From contig JALOMO010000004.1 of NCBI GenBank assembly GCA_025455395.1, forward strand, positions 1 to 48,514: DNA of 48,514 nt, written 5' to 3'. Source of the DNA: Bacteroidales bacterium. Its GTDB lineage: Bacteria > Bacteroidota > Bacteroidia > Bacteroidales > VadinHA17. Shown one piece after another: positions 9,710 to 18,703 of this stretch (position 1 is its first letter; each line of letters begins with the position of its first letter). The position numbers were made by a program, and so were the translations under genes. The notes beneath the pieces were generated by a model. That model had not been told where the DNA came from. It searched no databases and saw only the letters and a program-made list of their open reading frames with translations.

Positions 9710-11922
9710 TCTATATGAAATTCATGAAGAATTGCTCAATATTATTATCTGTACTGCTTTTATCTGCATGCAACGGGAAATCAGGGGAGGAAGTATTCTC
9801 TTATGATGCAGGGAAGCCCTGCCCACAGGTTGAATTCGCGATATCTGAGATAGAATCCTCTCTTAAACATTCTCCCCTGAAAATAACCCACAGGTTCAGA
9901 TTTGTAGCCGACTCCTCTCTCGGAGAGCAGGCTTACCGTATCTCAGCCCGGCCAGGAAAGGTTATTGAAATTGCCGGAGGAGACAACACCGGACTGATGT
10001 ATGGAGGGCTGGAGCTGGCAGAGCTTATTATTATTGAAGGCCGCATTCCCCGGTTGCGCGAACCTGTTACCGGCGCGCCTTATATCAGTCAGAGGGGTTT
10101 GAAATTCAATGTCCCTCTTGATATCCGTACTCCAAGCTATCAGGATGCCGGGGATGCTGCACAGAAGAACATTGCAGAAATGTGGAATATTGACTTCTGG
10201 AAAGCCTATCTCGATATGATGGCAAGGAACAGGTACAACGTGCTTACCCTTTGGAATCCACACCCTTTCCCCTCAATGGTCAGACTTGACAAATATCCGG
10301 GCGTATCACTTGAAGATGTATGCGGAACAAGCTTCCCGCTTGATACGGACAGACCGGATGAGCCGGTGGCCAAATTCATTGCCGGATGCGGTGTCTCAAA
10401 GGAAGTCACTGATAACCTGGTGGTGTTGAAGCAGATGACAATAGATGAAAAGATTCTGTTCTGGCAGGATGTGATGAAATATGCACGTGGCAGGGGTGTT
10501 GACGTTTATTTTATTACCTGGAATATCTGGATGAACAGCCTTGCTCCTCCGGGATGGTACAGGGAACAGGAAAACAAGAAGGGGAGTGAAGGCAAATATG
10601 GAATCAATAATGACCAGGAAAATCCGAATACAATTGTCTATCTGAGGGAAGCGGTCAAACAATTCATAATCACCTACCCGGATCTGGCAGGAATCGGAAT
10701 TACAGCAGGTGAAAACATGGAAGACCGAAACGATGAATATGACAGGGAGAAATGGTTGTGGAAAACATATGGTGAAGGAATCCTTGATGCCAAAAAGATA
10801 CAGCCTGACAGGGAAGTGAAATTTATCCACCGTCACTGGCAGAGCGGGGTTGACAAGATGGTGAATGATTTCATATCAAAATATCCAGATCAGATTGATC
10901 TGAGCTTCAAGTACGCCCGTGCAAGGATGTATGCAACCCCTGCACCCCGGTGGGCTGATGAATATATCTCAGAAATTAAGAAATATGGACTGAAGAGCTG
11001 GTGGAATGTTCGGAATGATGATATCTTCCACTTCCGCTGGGGCGACCCTGAGTATGCTTCAGAGTTTATTAAGAACATTCCTCCAGCGGAAGTTACCGCC
11101 GGTTATTACATGGGGTCAGATGGGTATGTCTGGGGACGGGAGTTTATCAGCAGGAATCCGTCCGATCCTCGCGAGCTGGAAATAGATAAACACTGGTATA
11201 ACTTCATGCTATGGGGCAGGATGGGTTATGATCCGGATCTATCGGCTGACAGGTTAAGAGGGCTTTTAAAGCTTAAATACCCCGGAGCTGATATTGAGGG
11301 ACTCTACAAAGCCTGGAGCACTGCCTCACGCATTCCTTCAATGGTTACAAGGTTCCACTGGCATGACTGGGATTTTATGTGGGCGGTGGAAGGCTGTCTT
11401 GACCTGAGACAGGGATTCCACACGGTCGAAGACTTCATCAGTAAGCCACCGATGGAAGGTTCTGGCATACTTGGTGTGTCAGAGTATATTGAGAAGATTA
11501 AAAATGGCACGGAGGTGACCGGTATAACTCCTCTTCAGGTTGCATCTTCCCTCGATTCGTGTGCAACGGAAGTACTTGCCTTCCTGGACTCAGAATGGCC
11601 CATGGAAGGAGAAATTTCCAACAGTTATGACGAGGTGTTATATGACCTTAAATCATGGGCATTTATGGGAAAATACTATGCTAAGAAAATACGCGGTGCC
11701 TATTACCTTCAGTCATACAGGCAGGGAGTCAACTCTGAAGGAAAAGATCTCGCCACGGAAGAGTTGAAGGGGGCTATTGAGATGTGGGAGAAATATGCCG
11801 GGGCAGCTACACGTAATTACATGCCTCAGTTTATGGCAAAAACCAGAACCATTGACTGGGAAGCACTAAAGGATGATGTCAGGAAAGACCTGATAATTGC
11901 AGAAAATGAATTAAATAGGTAA
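9706..11922 (+). CDS. alpha-glucuronidase-like (GH67-related) glycosidase, copy B
   Basis: Second paralogue of the GH67-related protein at 3856-6102, 738 residues, lipoprotein-type signal LLLSAC. It repeats the same blocks: NTGLMYGGLELAELI, KFNVPLDIRTPSY, FWKAYLDMMARNRYN, LWNPHPFPSMV, GIGITAGENM, WNVRNDD, HFRWGDPEYASEFIKNIP and FHWHDWDFMW. It is therefore a full-length, probably active copy, not a remnant. Differences lie in the loop after the PFPSMV strand, which is longer here, and around the GENM segment, suggesting different specificity. The start could be ATG 9706, 9715 or 9724; 9706 is used because it forms an ATGA overlap with the upstream stop. The role is removal of a uronic acid-type residue from oligosaccharides, inferred from the superfamily. 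Confidence 0.8.
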   Translation: MIYMKFMKNCSILLSVLLLSACNGKSGEEVFSYDAGKPCPQVEFAISEIESSLKHSPLKITHRFRFVADSSLGEQAYRISARPGKVIEIAGGDNTGLMYGGLELAELIIIEGRIPRLREPVTGAPYISQRGLKFNVPLDIRTPSYQDAGDAAQKNIAEMWNIDFWKAYLDMMARNRYNVLTLWNPHPFPSMVRLDKYPGVSLEDVCGTSFPLDTDRPDEPVAKFIAGCGVSKEVTDNLVVLKQMTIDEKILFWQDVMKYARGRGVDVYFITWNIWMNSLAPPGWYREQENKKGSEGKYGINNDQENPNTIVYLREAVKQFIITYPDLAGIGITAGENMEDRNDEYDREKWLWKTYGEGILDAKKIQPDREVKFIHRHWQSGVDKMVNDFISKYPDQIDLSFKYARARMYATPAPRWADEYISEIKKYGLKSWWNVRNDDIFHFRWGDPEYASEFIKNIPPAEVTAGYYMGSDGYVWGREFISRNPSDPRELEIDKHWYNFMLWGRMGYDPDLSADRLRGLLKLKYPGADIEGLYKAWSTASRIPSMVTRFHWHDWDFMWAVEGCLDLRQGFHTVEDFISKPPMEGSGILGVSEYIEKIKNGTEVTGITPLQVASSLDSCATEVLAFLDSEWPMEGEISNSYDEVLYDLKSWAFMGKYYAKKIRGAYYLQSYRQGVNSEGKDLATEELKGAIEMWEKYAGAATRNYMPQFMAKTRTIDWEALKDDVRKDLIIAENELNR

Positions 11923-11926
11923 AACA

Positions 11927-13036
11927 ATGATGAACAACAGGATTCTGATATTAACCCTGACTATTCTACTGAATGGGGCTGACCATGCAGCCGGGCAATT
12001 GCACATAAGCAGCAGCTCACCCATTGACCCACTGCCGCCACATATTAAGATCGTAACAACTTTTGGTGAGAGGTGTGACTGGTCACATGATGGCAGGAAG
12101 CTTATTTTCCTTGAAAGAACTTTTGGTGATGTATTTGAGGTTGAAATTGAGACAGGTAAGCTCAGACCTCTTACCCATCACTTTTTCCATGAAGGATTTG
12201 TGAGGGCTTTGTACCTGGCAAACGGGGATATTTTATTATCAGGTTCAAGAACATTTGATGTAAATGATCCATGGAAAAGCAGAATGCCTGAGCAGGCAGA
12301 GCTATGGGTGCTTAAAAGCGATCTTTCCGGGCCGCCAACACCACTTGGAGTCTTCTGTAAAGAAGGCCCTACTTGTTCGAGAAAGCAGATGAAGATCGCC
12401 TGGACTGTGGATGATATTTACATGGCAGAAATTATTTATAAGGATGGGATACCAATGCTTGAGAGTGTTGACACTCTGGTACGTCCCTCCGACCTTCCCG
12501 GCGCTGTCAGGAACTGGAACCTGGAAACACAGAATTTCAGGCCGCCGTATGATAAGGAGCTGATCTTTAACGCTCATTTCCCGGCTGTTGAATATGAGGC
12601 AGAGGTCATGGGGATTGATCTGGAGACAAGGAAGATTGTAAATTATTCCCTCCGGCCTGACCGATATGATGAACCTGAAGGAATCTTTCCTGATGGAAAA
12701 TCCATCCTGGTTGAAAGCACACGGCACCATCCGAAAAGGGGAGAAAGGACAACCTGGGATTATATAGACCTTTATAAGCTTGAACTTGACGGGTCAGGCC
12801 ATATGGAAAGGGTAACATGGTTCAATGAAGGTTTAAAGTTCAGGGCCACAAATCCCGTAGTAAGCGATGACGGTGGTTATATGGCTTTTCAATATTCCCT
12901 GGTTGGAGAAACCACAGGTATTGGTCATGGTATCATTATCTGGGACTTCAGGAAGGCAGAAAAACAAAGGAAGTCAATGATCAGGAAAGGAATCAAGATT
13001 GACTATTCGAACAACTACGAAGCATCAAATGAATAA
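11927..13036 (+). CDS. exported TolB/PD40-type beta-propeller protein
   Basis: Exported 369-residue protein starting 4 nt after the preceding stop. After a signal peptide (about 1-24) come repeated propeller strands of the WD40-like PD40 kind: CDWSHDGRKLIFLE, PDGKSILVEST and VVSDDGGYMAFQYS, each resembling the SPDGKxIxF repeat of TolB and the DPP IV propeller. No peptidase domain follows, so this is a stand-alone propeller. Its size and repeats would also suit a PL22-type oligogalacturonate lyase, but I could not identify that family's His metal ligands with confidence. Its position among glycosidases suggests a glycan-binding or lyase role; the function should be treated as unknown. The 3' end overlaps the next gene by 8 nt through ATGAATAA. 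Confidence 0.7.
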   Translation: MMNNRILILTLTILLNGADHAAGQLHISSSSPIDPLPPHIKIVTTFGERCDWSHDGRKLIFLERTFGDVFEVEIETGKLRPLTHHFFHEGFVRALYLANGDILLSGSRTFDVNDPWKSRMPEQAELWVLKSDLSGPPTPLGVFCKEGPTCSRKQMKIAWTVDDIYMAEIIYKDGIPMLESVDTLVRPSDLPGAVRNWNLETQNFRPPYDKELIFNAHFPAVEYEAEVMGIDLETRKIVNYSLRPDRYDEPEGIFPDGKSILVESTRHHPKRGERTTWDYIDLYKLELDGSGHMERVTWFNEGLKFRATNPVVSDDGGYMAFQYSLVGETTGIGHGIIIWDFRKAEKQRKSMIRKGIKIDYSNNYEASNE

Positions 13037-14477
13037 AAATATGGTTTCGAACAGATTAAATCCCCGATCGTTTGTTCTTGCCTCTTATCTGTTGACATTT
13101 TTAAGTTGTGAACCGGGTGGCGGACAAACTTTGACTGACAATTCCTATCCCTACGGGAATCCGGTGATAACGCATTTGTATACTGCTGACGCAGCTCCCA
13201 GAGTAATGCCTGACGGAAACGTATGGATGGTGACATCGGTTGACAGTGAGCTAGGAGGGGGATATTCAACAATGCATTCCTATCATACCTTTTCTTCTGC
13301 AGATATGGTTAACTGGACCGATCATGGAGAGATACTGAATCTGTCAGATCTTGATGAGCCGGAAGGAGAAGACTGGGCATTATGGGCTCCTGACATGATA
13401 TATGCAAAGGGCAGCTATTATCTCTACTTCCCTATAAGGGTAATTATGCCGGATAAGAAAGTAAAATCATGGATAGCCGTCGCGCAGAGCGACTCGCCTG
13501 ATAAAAGGTTTAAGGTCATAAGCAATAGGATAGAGGGAACTTCAGGCATTGACCCGGCGATCTTCTGCGATGATGATGGACGGTACTATCTTTATTGGGG
13601 CTCCCGAAAGGTAGCCCGCTTGAATGAGGATATGATTACCCTCGCTGAAAACCCAAGATTCCTTGAGCTCGGTGTTAATAACTTCATGGAGGCATCATGG
13701 ATGCATAAGCGCAAGGGTATCTATTATTTTAATTATCATACCAGGTATGATAAACCTGTCTCACCTGATAACCCCGATGATATTAACCGAGAGAAATCAC
13801 AGTTGGATTATTGCACCGGAGACTCCCCGTACGGGCCTATGAAATATGCCGGAGTGCTGAACTATGAGCTTGGTGTTAATATAAAAAACGGCCCGGTCTA
13901 CCCAGGCAGGGAGTATGTCCCCTGGAGACTTACCCAGTCAAATCATGGAGGAGTGGTTGAGTTTCACGGCCAGGATTACCTCTTTTATCATAATTCAGCT
14001 CTCTCATCATGGAGGCAGGATAAATTCAAGGAAGAGGGTACCTGGACTCAACGATCTGTATGTATTGATAAGATCTTCTATAATGATGACGGGACCATTA
14101 TCCCTGTCCGGCAGACAGTTGAGGGTGTCTCTGAAGTAAGGGTAACGCAGCCTTTTGAAATTAACATTAAGGATGAAGCGGGGACCTTAATAGCGGGGAA
14201 GTATATTCAGTTCAGAAACATTGATCTTGGTTCAGGGTATTATTATTTCAGCCTTGAAGCATCCGGTGTATCACAAGCCGGGAAAGTCGAGATTAGAACA
14301 GACCAGCCCGATGGGAAACTCCTGGGTACAGTCCATATAAATGGGAATGGGCTGGTGGAGTGTTCCCTGAGAGAAGCTCAAGGGAAACATGACATTTACC
14401 TGGTTCCCGACGCTGGCTTCACCGTATCACGGGTGAGATTTTTTGCAGGTTTACCATTGGACCAGAAGAGTCCGTAA
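13029..14477 (+). CDS. GH43-family glycosidase with C-terminal CBM6-like domain
   Basis: Exported five-bladed propeller glycosidase of family 43, likely an alpha-L-arabinofuranosidase, beta-xylosidase or exo-acting relative. The expected acidic triad is present: Asp54 in YTADAAPR (general base), Asp175 in SGIDPAIFCDDDG (pKa modulator) and Glu221 in NFMEASWMHK (general acid). A CBM6-like beta-sandwich follows (about 370-485) with QFRNIDLGSGYYYFSLEASG. The signal sequence contains FLSC, possibly a loose lipobox. The start is placed at ATG 13029, inside the end of the upstream gene; the TTG at 12999 would add residues with no signal character. ATG 13041 is also possible. Confidence 0.9.
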   Translation: MNKNMVSNRLNPRSFVLASYLLTFLSCEPGGGQTLTDNSYPYGNPVITHLYTADAAPRVMPDGNVWMVTSVDSELGGGYSTMHSYHTFSSADMVNWTDHGEILNLSDLDEPEGEDWALWAPDMIYAKGSYYLYFPIRVIMPDKKVKSWIAVAQSDSPDKRFKVISNRIEGTSGIDPAIFCDDDGRYYLYWGSRKVARLNEDMITLAENPRFLELGVNNFMEASWMHKRKGIYYFNYHTRYDKPVSPDNPDDINREKSQLDYCTGDSPYGPMKYAGVLNYELGVNIKNGPVYPGREYVPWRLTQSNHGGVVEFHGQDYLFYHNSALSSWRQDKFKEEGTWTQRSVCIDKIFYNDDGTIIPVRQTVEGVSEVRVTQPFEINIKDEAGTLIAGKYIQFRNIDLGSGYYYFSLEASGVSQAGKVEIRTDQPDGKLLGTVHINGNGLVECSLREAQGKHDIYLVPDAGFTVSRVRFFAGLPLDQKSP

Positions 14478-14496
14478 TTGATAAGACCCGAATAGC

Positions 14497-15870
14497 ATGG
14501 AAAGGCCAATATTAGAGTTCTCTGTTGCAGGACTGGGCGCACTTTTCTCTTTGGGTGTTGCAGCACAGGAGAAGCCCAATGTCATCATGATCTGTGTTGA
14601 TGATATGAATGGTTATGGCTTACTGGATCAATACGCGCCCATTAAGATGCCCTACTTTGAGAAACTGAAGAAACAATCGGTTGTTTTTACAAACTCGTAT
14701 TGTGCTTCACCTGTTTCATCACCCTCCAGGGCTGCATTTTTCAGTGGAATGTACCCTCATAATACCGGTAACTACAGGAATGGGGCCACCTCATGGGTTG
14801 AGTCAGAAGTGCTCACAACTGTCGAAGCACTGCCTGAATACTTTAAGCGTAACGGTTATGAGACATGGGGACGTGGTAAGATATTTCATGCTCCAATTCC
14901 TAAGGAGCGTGAAGAGGCAATGTTTGATAACCGTCCAATATACCAGGGAGGGTTTGGCCCCTTCCCCTCGGCGGAGAACCAGCTGAGCGGCAGATTCTGG
15001 GGCATAGAAGCTTTTCCTGACCAGGATTTTCCTGATGTCATTAATGGAGATGCAGCTGTCGAATTTCTCAGGGCTGACCATGATAAACCATTCTTTCTGT
15101 ACTATGGACTGTGGCGGCCACATACACCTTTTACCGCTCCGCAAAGATTTTTTGACATGTACTCTGTCGAGGACATAACCTTCCCCGAGGGATATAAACA
15201 ATATGATCTTGATGATGTGCCGGAACAGGGGAGGGAGCTTTCTGACGAACTGAAACGCTTTATTATTTCAGGCGAAACGACCCCGGAGATGTGGAAGAAA
15301 TATATCTGGGGCTATTGTGCAACAAACTCTTTTGCTGACTGGAATGTTGGGAGAGTAATTGAAGCTCTTGACAAAAGTCAGTATGCAGATAACACAATTG
15401 TCATAGTCTTTTCTGACAACGGTTATCACTGTGGAGAAAAAAATCATTGGGAGAAATCCACTTTATGGCATATGGCTGATTATGTGCCTATGTTTATCAG
15501 GATGCCACAGGGCAAAGGAGCAATCTGCAAAACACCTGTGAGCCTTGTGGATATATATCCTACTCTGGCAGAATATTGCGGACTTGATCAACCAGCTCAG
15601 ACTCTTGACGGGGAAAGTATGGTATCTATATTAAAAAACCCTGAGAAAGCGATTAGGAGAACTGTGCTTACATCATTCGGTGAAAACTATTCTGGTGTTA
15701 CTGACGGCCGTTACAGGTATATCCGCTATCCTGATGGCAGCGAAGAGTTTTACGATCATCAGACTGACCCTCACGAATGGAACAACATCTCATCTGACCG
15801 CAGGATAGGACAGATAAAGAAGCGCCTGGAAGGGGAGATTCCCAGAGTCTGGTATCCATCTTTAAAATAG
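14497..15870 (+). CDS. secreted sulfatase, iduronate-2-sulfatase-like (S1 family)
   Basis: Formylglycine-dependent sulfatase removing sulfate esters from a glycan in the periplasm or at the surface. A short signal peptide ends near VAAQ. The metal-binding strand is NVIMICVDDMNGYG. The active-site signature is Ser74-Ser-Pro-Ser-Arg78, followed by AAFFSG, so the residue to be converted to formylglycine is Ser, which requires an anaerobic radical-SAM maturase. VFSDNGYHCGEKNHWEKSTLW supplies the second metal and sulfate ligands. The C-terminal block GRYRYIRYPDGSEEFYDHQTDPHEW is typical of iduronate-2-sulfatase-like members (S1_7-type). It is similar in layout to the gene at 40850-42301. The specific linkage attacked cannot be read from sequence. 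Confidence 0.92.
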   Translation: MERPILEFSVAGLGALFSLGVAAQEKPNVIMICVDDMNGYGLLDQYAPIKMPYFEKLKKQSVVFTNSYCASPVSSPSRAAFFSGMYPHNTGNYRNGATSWVESEVLTTVEALPEYFKRNGYETWGRGKIFHAPIPKEREEAMFDNRPIYQGGFGPFPSAENQLSGRFWGIEAFPDQDFPDVINGDAAVEFLRADHDKPFFLYYGLWRPHTPFTAPQRFFDMYSVEDITFPEGYKQYDLDDVPEQGRELSDELKRFIISGETTPEMWKKYIWGYCATNSFADWNVGRVIEALDKSQYADNTIVIVFSDNGYHCGEKNHWEKSTLWHMADYVPMFIRMPQGKGAICKTPVSLVDIYPTLAEYCGLDQPAQTLDGESMVSILKNPEKAIRRTVLTSFGENYSGVTDGRYRYIRYPDGSEEFYDHQTDPHEWNNISSDRRIGQIKKRLEGEIPRVWYPSLK

Positions 15871-15910
15871 GGTATGCGGTGGATAATAGTTAAAAAAAGA
15901 CAGATTGAAT

Positions 15911-15926
15911 ATATTGTATATAAATA
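15911..15926 (+). promoter_or_regulatory. repeated AT-rich element upstream of sulfatase gene
   Basis: The 16-mer ATATTGTATATAAATA lies in the 87-nt gap before the sulfatase at 15958 and occurs identically at 40826-40841 before another sulfatase. A 12-nt core (TATTGTATATAA) recurs at 37333. It may be a promoter part or a regulator site; it does not match the Bacteroidota TAnnTTTG promoter element, so the call is tentative. Confidence 0.3.
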
Positions 15927-15957
15927 AAGATAAGTAGTATTCTATTCCAAACTGAAG

Positions 15958-17502
15958 ATGAATATAAAACCACTGTTTCATTCGCTCACCGCAGGAGCTG
16001 CATCATTGTCATTAATGTCAATATCATCATGCAGTACCGGTAATACTGCTGAGAATAGATCAGCAGGAGAGGAGAGACCCAATGTACTCTGGATCTTTGC
16101 AGAGGATATATGTCCACTGATCAGCAGCTACGGGTATGAACTCAACCAGACGCCGAACATTGACAGGCTGGCCCAAAATGGTGTACTTTTCAAGAATGCC
16201 TATGCAACCACTCCCGTATCATCCGCAGCCAGGTCAGCCATAATTACCGGGTATATGCCGACCACCCTTGGAGTACACAACCATCACAGTTCCCGGACGG
16301 CTGAAACGGCAATCTGGTTACCTGACAATGTGAGAACAATTCCAGAAATATTCAGGGAGGCAGGTTACTATACCTATAACAACGGCAAGGATGATTATAA
16401 TTTCATGTACAACCGCAAAGAGCTCTACAGCGGTGAAATTAAAACCAATTACTGGTATACTCTCGTAGGAGGCGGTCACTGGCGTGACCCGGAAAGAAAG
16501 CCCGGACAACCATTCTTCGGTCAGATCCAGCTTGAGGGAGGGAAATATGCTCTTCAGTACAAGAATCCGTCATCAAAGTACCAGAAGGTATTACCTCCGG
16601 AAGAGAGGATGGATTCCATGAGACCCGAGGTGCTTCCTTATATGCCTGATCATCCGCTTCTTCTTAAAGACTGGGCGCTTCATCACGACGCAGTCAGGAT
16701 GGTAGATTATGATGTTCAGAGGATACTGAAAGAGTTGGAGGAAGATGGCCTGCTCCGGAACACCATAGTGTTTTTCATCTCTGACCATGGGTACGAGGGA
16801 TTGCGTCACAAGCAATTCCTATATGACGGCGGTCTGCATGTCCCTTTCATCGTTTCTTATTTTGGTGATCATGAGATAATAAAGCATGGCGTTGAACGAT
16901 CCGATCTTGTCAGTGGCATAGATTTCGGAATAACTGCATTAGCCCTTGCAGGGCTTGATATTCCTGAGGGTGTTGAAGGACGGAATGTGTTCGCGAAAGA
17001 TTTTCACAGGGACTATATCATTGGAACGCGTGACCGTATGGATTTTACCATTGACCGGATAAGAGCCGTCCGGAGTGACAGGTACAAGTATATCCGTAAT
17101 TTCCACCCCGAAAGATCCTACATGCAGCCTCAGTACCGCGATACCAGGGTTGAGTTCAAGACAGTAAAAGATATGTATGAGAAAGGGGAACTGAATGAGG
17201 TGCAGGCAATATACTGGAAACCTGAGAAACCGGTGGAGGAGTTATATGACATTGAAAATGACCCTCATGAAATCAAAAACCTATCGGAGACCCCTGAATA
17301 TAAGGAAATACTGGAAGAGCACCGGGCTATTCTTGATACATGGATCAGGGAGACTGATGATAAGGGCCAGTATCCTGAGGATATTGAGGGACTCCGTTTT
17401 ATTGTCATGAAATGGGGTATCGATCGTTGCGTCAACCCTGAATATGACACACTCCGGAAGAATCCCTATATGGATGGAACTCCGCCATGGGCCAGAAAAT
17501 AA
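15958..17502 (+). CDS. secreted sulfatase (S1 family, S1_8-like)
   Basis: Second sulfatase, 514 residues. The signal peptide ends in SISSC, suggesting a lipoprotein. The start of the catalytic domain reads NVLWIFAEDICPLISSYG, with Glu-Asp where most sulfatases have Asp-Asp; this is seen in heparan N-sulfatase-like and S1_8-type groups. The signature is Ser88-Ser-Ala-Ala-Arg92 followed by SAIITG, so the formylglycine precursor is Ser. FFISDHGYEGLRHKQFLYDGG provides the second Asp-His metal pair and Lys. The gene begins 87 nt after the previous sulfatase, the largest gap in this plus-strand run, and may have its own promoter. Substrate unknown; an anionic glycan is implied by the context. Confidence 0.9.
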   Translation: MNIKPLFHSLTAGAASLSLMSISSCSTGNTAENRSAGEERPNVLWIFAEDICPLISSYGYELNQTPNIDRLAQNGVLFKNAYATTPVSSAARSAIITGYMPTTLGVHNHHSSRTAETAIWLPDNVRTIPEIFREAGYYTYNNGKDDYNFMYNRKELYSGEIKTNYWYTLVGGGHWRDPERKPGQPFFGQIQLEGGKYALQYKNPSSKYQKVLPPEERMDSMRPEVLPYMPDHPLLLKDWALHHDAVRMVDYDVQRILKELEEDGLLRNTIVFFISDHGYEGLRHKQFLYDGGLHVPFIVSYFGDHEIIKHGVERSDLVSGIDFGITALALAGLDIPEGVEGRNVFAKDFHRDYIIGTRDRMDFTIDRIRAVRSDRYKYIRNFHPERSYMQPQYRDTRVEFKTVKDMYEKGELNEVQAIYWKPEKPVEELYDIENDPHEIKNLSETPEYKEILEEHRAILDTWIRETDDKGQYPEDIEGLRFIVMKWGIDRCVNPEYDTLRKNPYMDGTPPWARK

Positions 17503-17524
17503 CTTAATTAAAACCTATAGTCTA

Positions 17525-18688
17525 ATGAGAAAAGTATTTATTGTTTCAACGCTTGCATTCTCACTGATTGCCGGCATCAATGCGCAGAAGTTTACTGTAT
17601 CACCTGCTGAGGTGGTTGTGACAAATGAACAGATGAAGTTACAAGGCATAAGGGAGTTTGATAACGGCATATACGGTATTATTGAAAAGGAGAACATAAA
17701 ATGGTTCAGTTCATGTTCAAGAACACCAATGGGACAGACAGTCTCAGTAGGTCCGGCTGAAGAGCCGCTGGAGTTTATCTGCACAAAGGGAGCACAGATT
17801 GAGTCTTTTCCCAATCTTCGCCCCGACCGTGACTACCCGGGTAATTTTGCATGGATAGCCAATGTATATGACATGAAGAACGGCGATGTGCTCGCCTTTA
17901 TCCATTGTGAAGAGAGCTTAAATTCAAAATCACCATCGAAAAGGGGTGGTGTTTATTTCAGGTTCGGCCTGGCTATTGCCAAAAACGGGGGCCGCGACTG
18001 GAAATGGCTGGGATATATAATTGAGCCCAACGTCTCTTTCAGGGAATGGTACATGAGTGTCTATCCCAACACAAATCTCAATGTCGGATATGCTAATTAT
18101 ATCATAAAGGACGGGTACTTCCAGGTTTACTACAGGGATAACATGGGTGTCAAAGAGGGAGATCCGGCAAAAGATGGCATTGCCATCGCAAGGGCAAAAG
18201 TGGATGAGGTAGTTGAGGCTGCCGAGAATGGAAGAATATGCGTCTGGAATAAATACTATAATGGCAAATGGGATGAACCCGGTCTCGGAGGAAAGTTCAC
18301 ACCGCTGAATATCCCCACCAGCGGACTTATGCACGGTGATGCAGCCTACAACAAGTACCTCAACAAGTACGTGATGGCTGTGAGGGGGAGCAAATGGGAG
18401 AAAGTTGATAAGAGTGAAATTAAATTATCATTCTCTGATGACGGATTTACCTGGACTGACTGGAAGATAATTCACCAGGACCAGCACCTGAATGACTATC
18501 CTACAATTATTTCCATGGGCTCAACCGAAGGTGTTTCTGAAAGGGAATTTCATTCCTATGCCCCTGGTGACAGCAATGAGATCACAGGCAAAGAATTTTA
18601 CGTATACTTCCTTTGCCACTATGACAAGCTGATGCCTGAAAAATTCGGGAAGACCTGTTATAAGAGAGTTAAGATCACACTCGAATAA
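17525..18688 (+). CDS. secreted beta-propeller-like protein (sialidase/GH43-like superfamily), function unknown
   Basis: Exported protein of 387 residues from ATG 17525, which begins the signal peptide MRKVFIVSTLAFSLIAGINAQ. An upstream in-frame ATG at 17444 lies inside the sulfatase gene and is unlikely to be used. I do not recognise a named family. The visible features are bladed-propeller phrases resembling Asp-box motifs: AKNGGRDWKW and LSFSDDGFTWTDW. It also has WIANVYDMKNGDVLAFIHCEE and a late HLNDYPTIISMG block. These are compatible with a GH33/GH43-type propeller that acts on or binds sugars. It follows the sulfatase by 22 nt and precedes the mutarotase-like gene by 15 nt, so the three are probably cotranscribed. 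Confidence 0.6.
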   Translation: MRKVFIVSTLAFSLIAGINAQKFTVSPAEVVVTNEQMKLQGIREFDNGIYGIIEKENIKWFSSCSRTPMGQTVSVGPAEEPLEFICTKGAQIESFPNLRPDRDYPGNFAWIANVYDMKNGDVLAFIHCEESLNSKSPSKRGGVYFRFGLAIAKNGGRDWKWLGYIIEPNVSFREWYMSVYPNTNLNVGYANYIIKDGYFQVYYRDNMGVKEGDPAKDGIAIARAKVDEVVEAAENGRICVWNKYYNGKWDEPGLGGKFTPLNIPTSGLMHGDAAYNKYLNKYVMAVRGSKWEKVDKSEIKLSFSDDGFTWTDWKIIHQDQHLNDYPTIISMGSTEGVSEREFHSYAPGDSNEITGKEFYVYFLCHYDKLMPEKFGKTCYKRVKITLE

Positions 18689-18703
18689 ATGAAATGACAG
18701 CAA

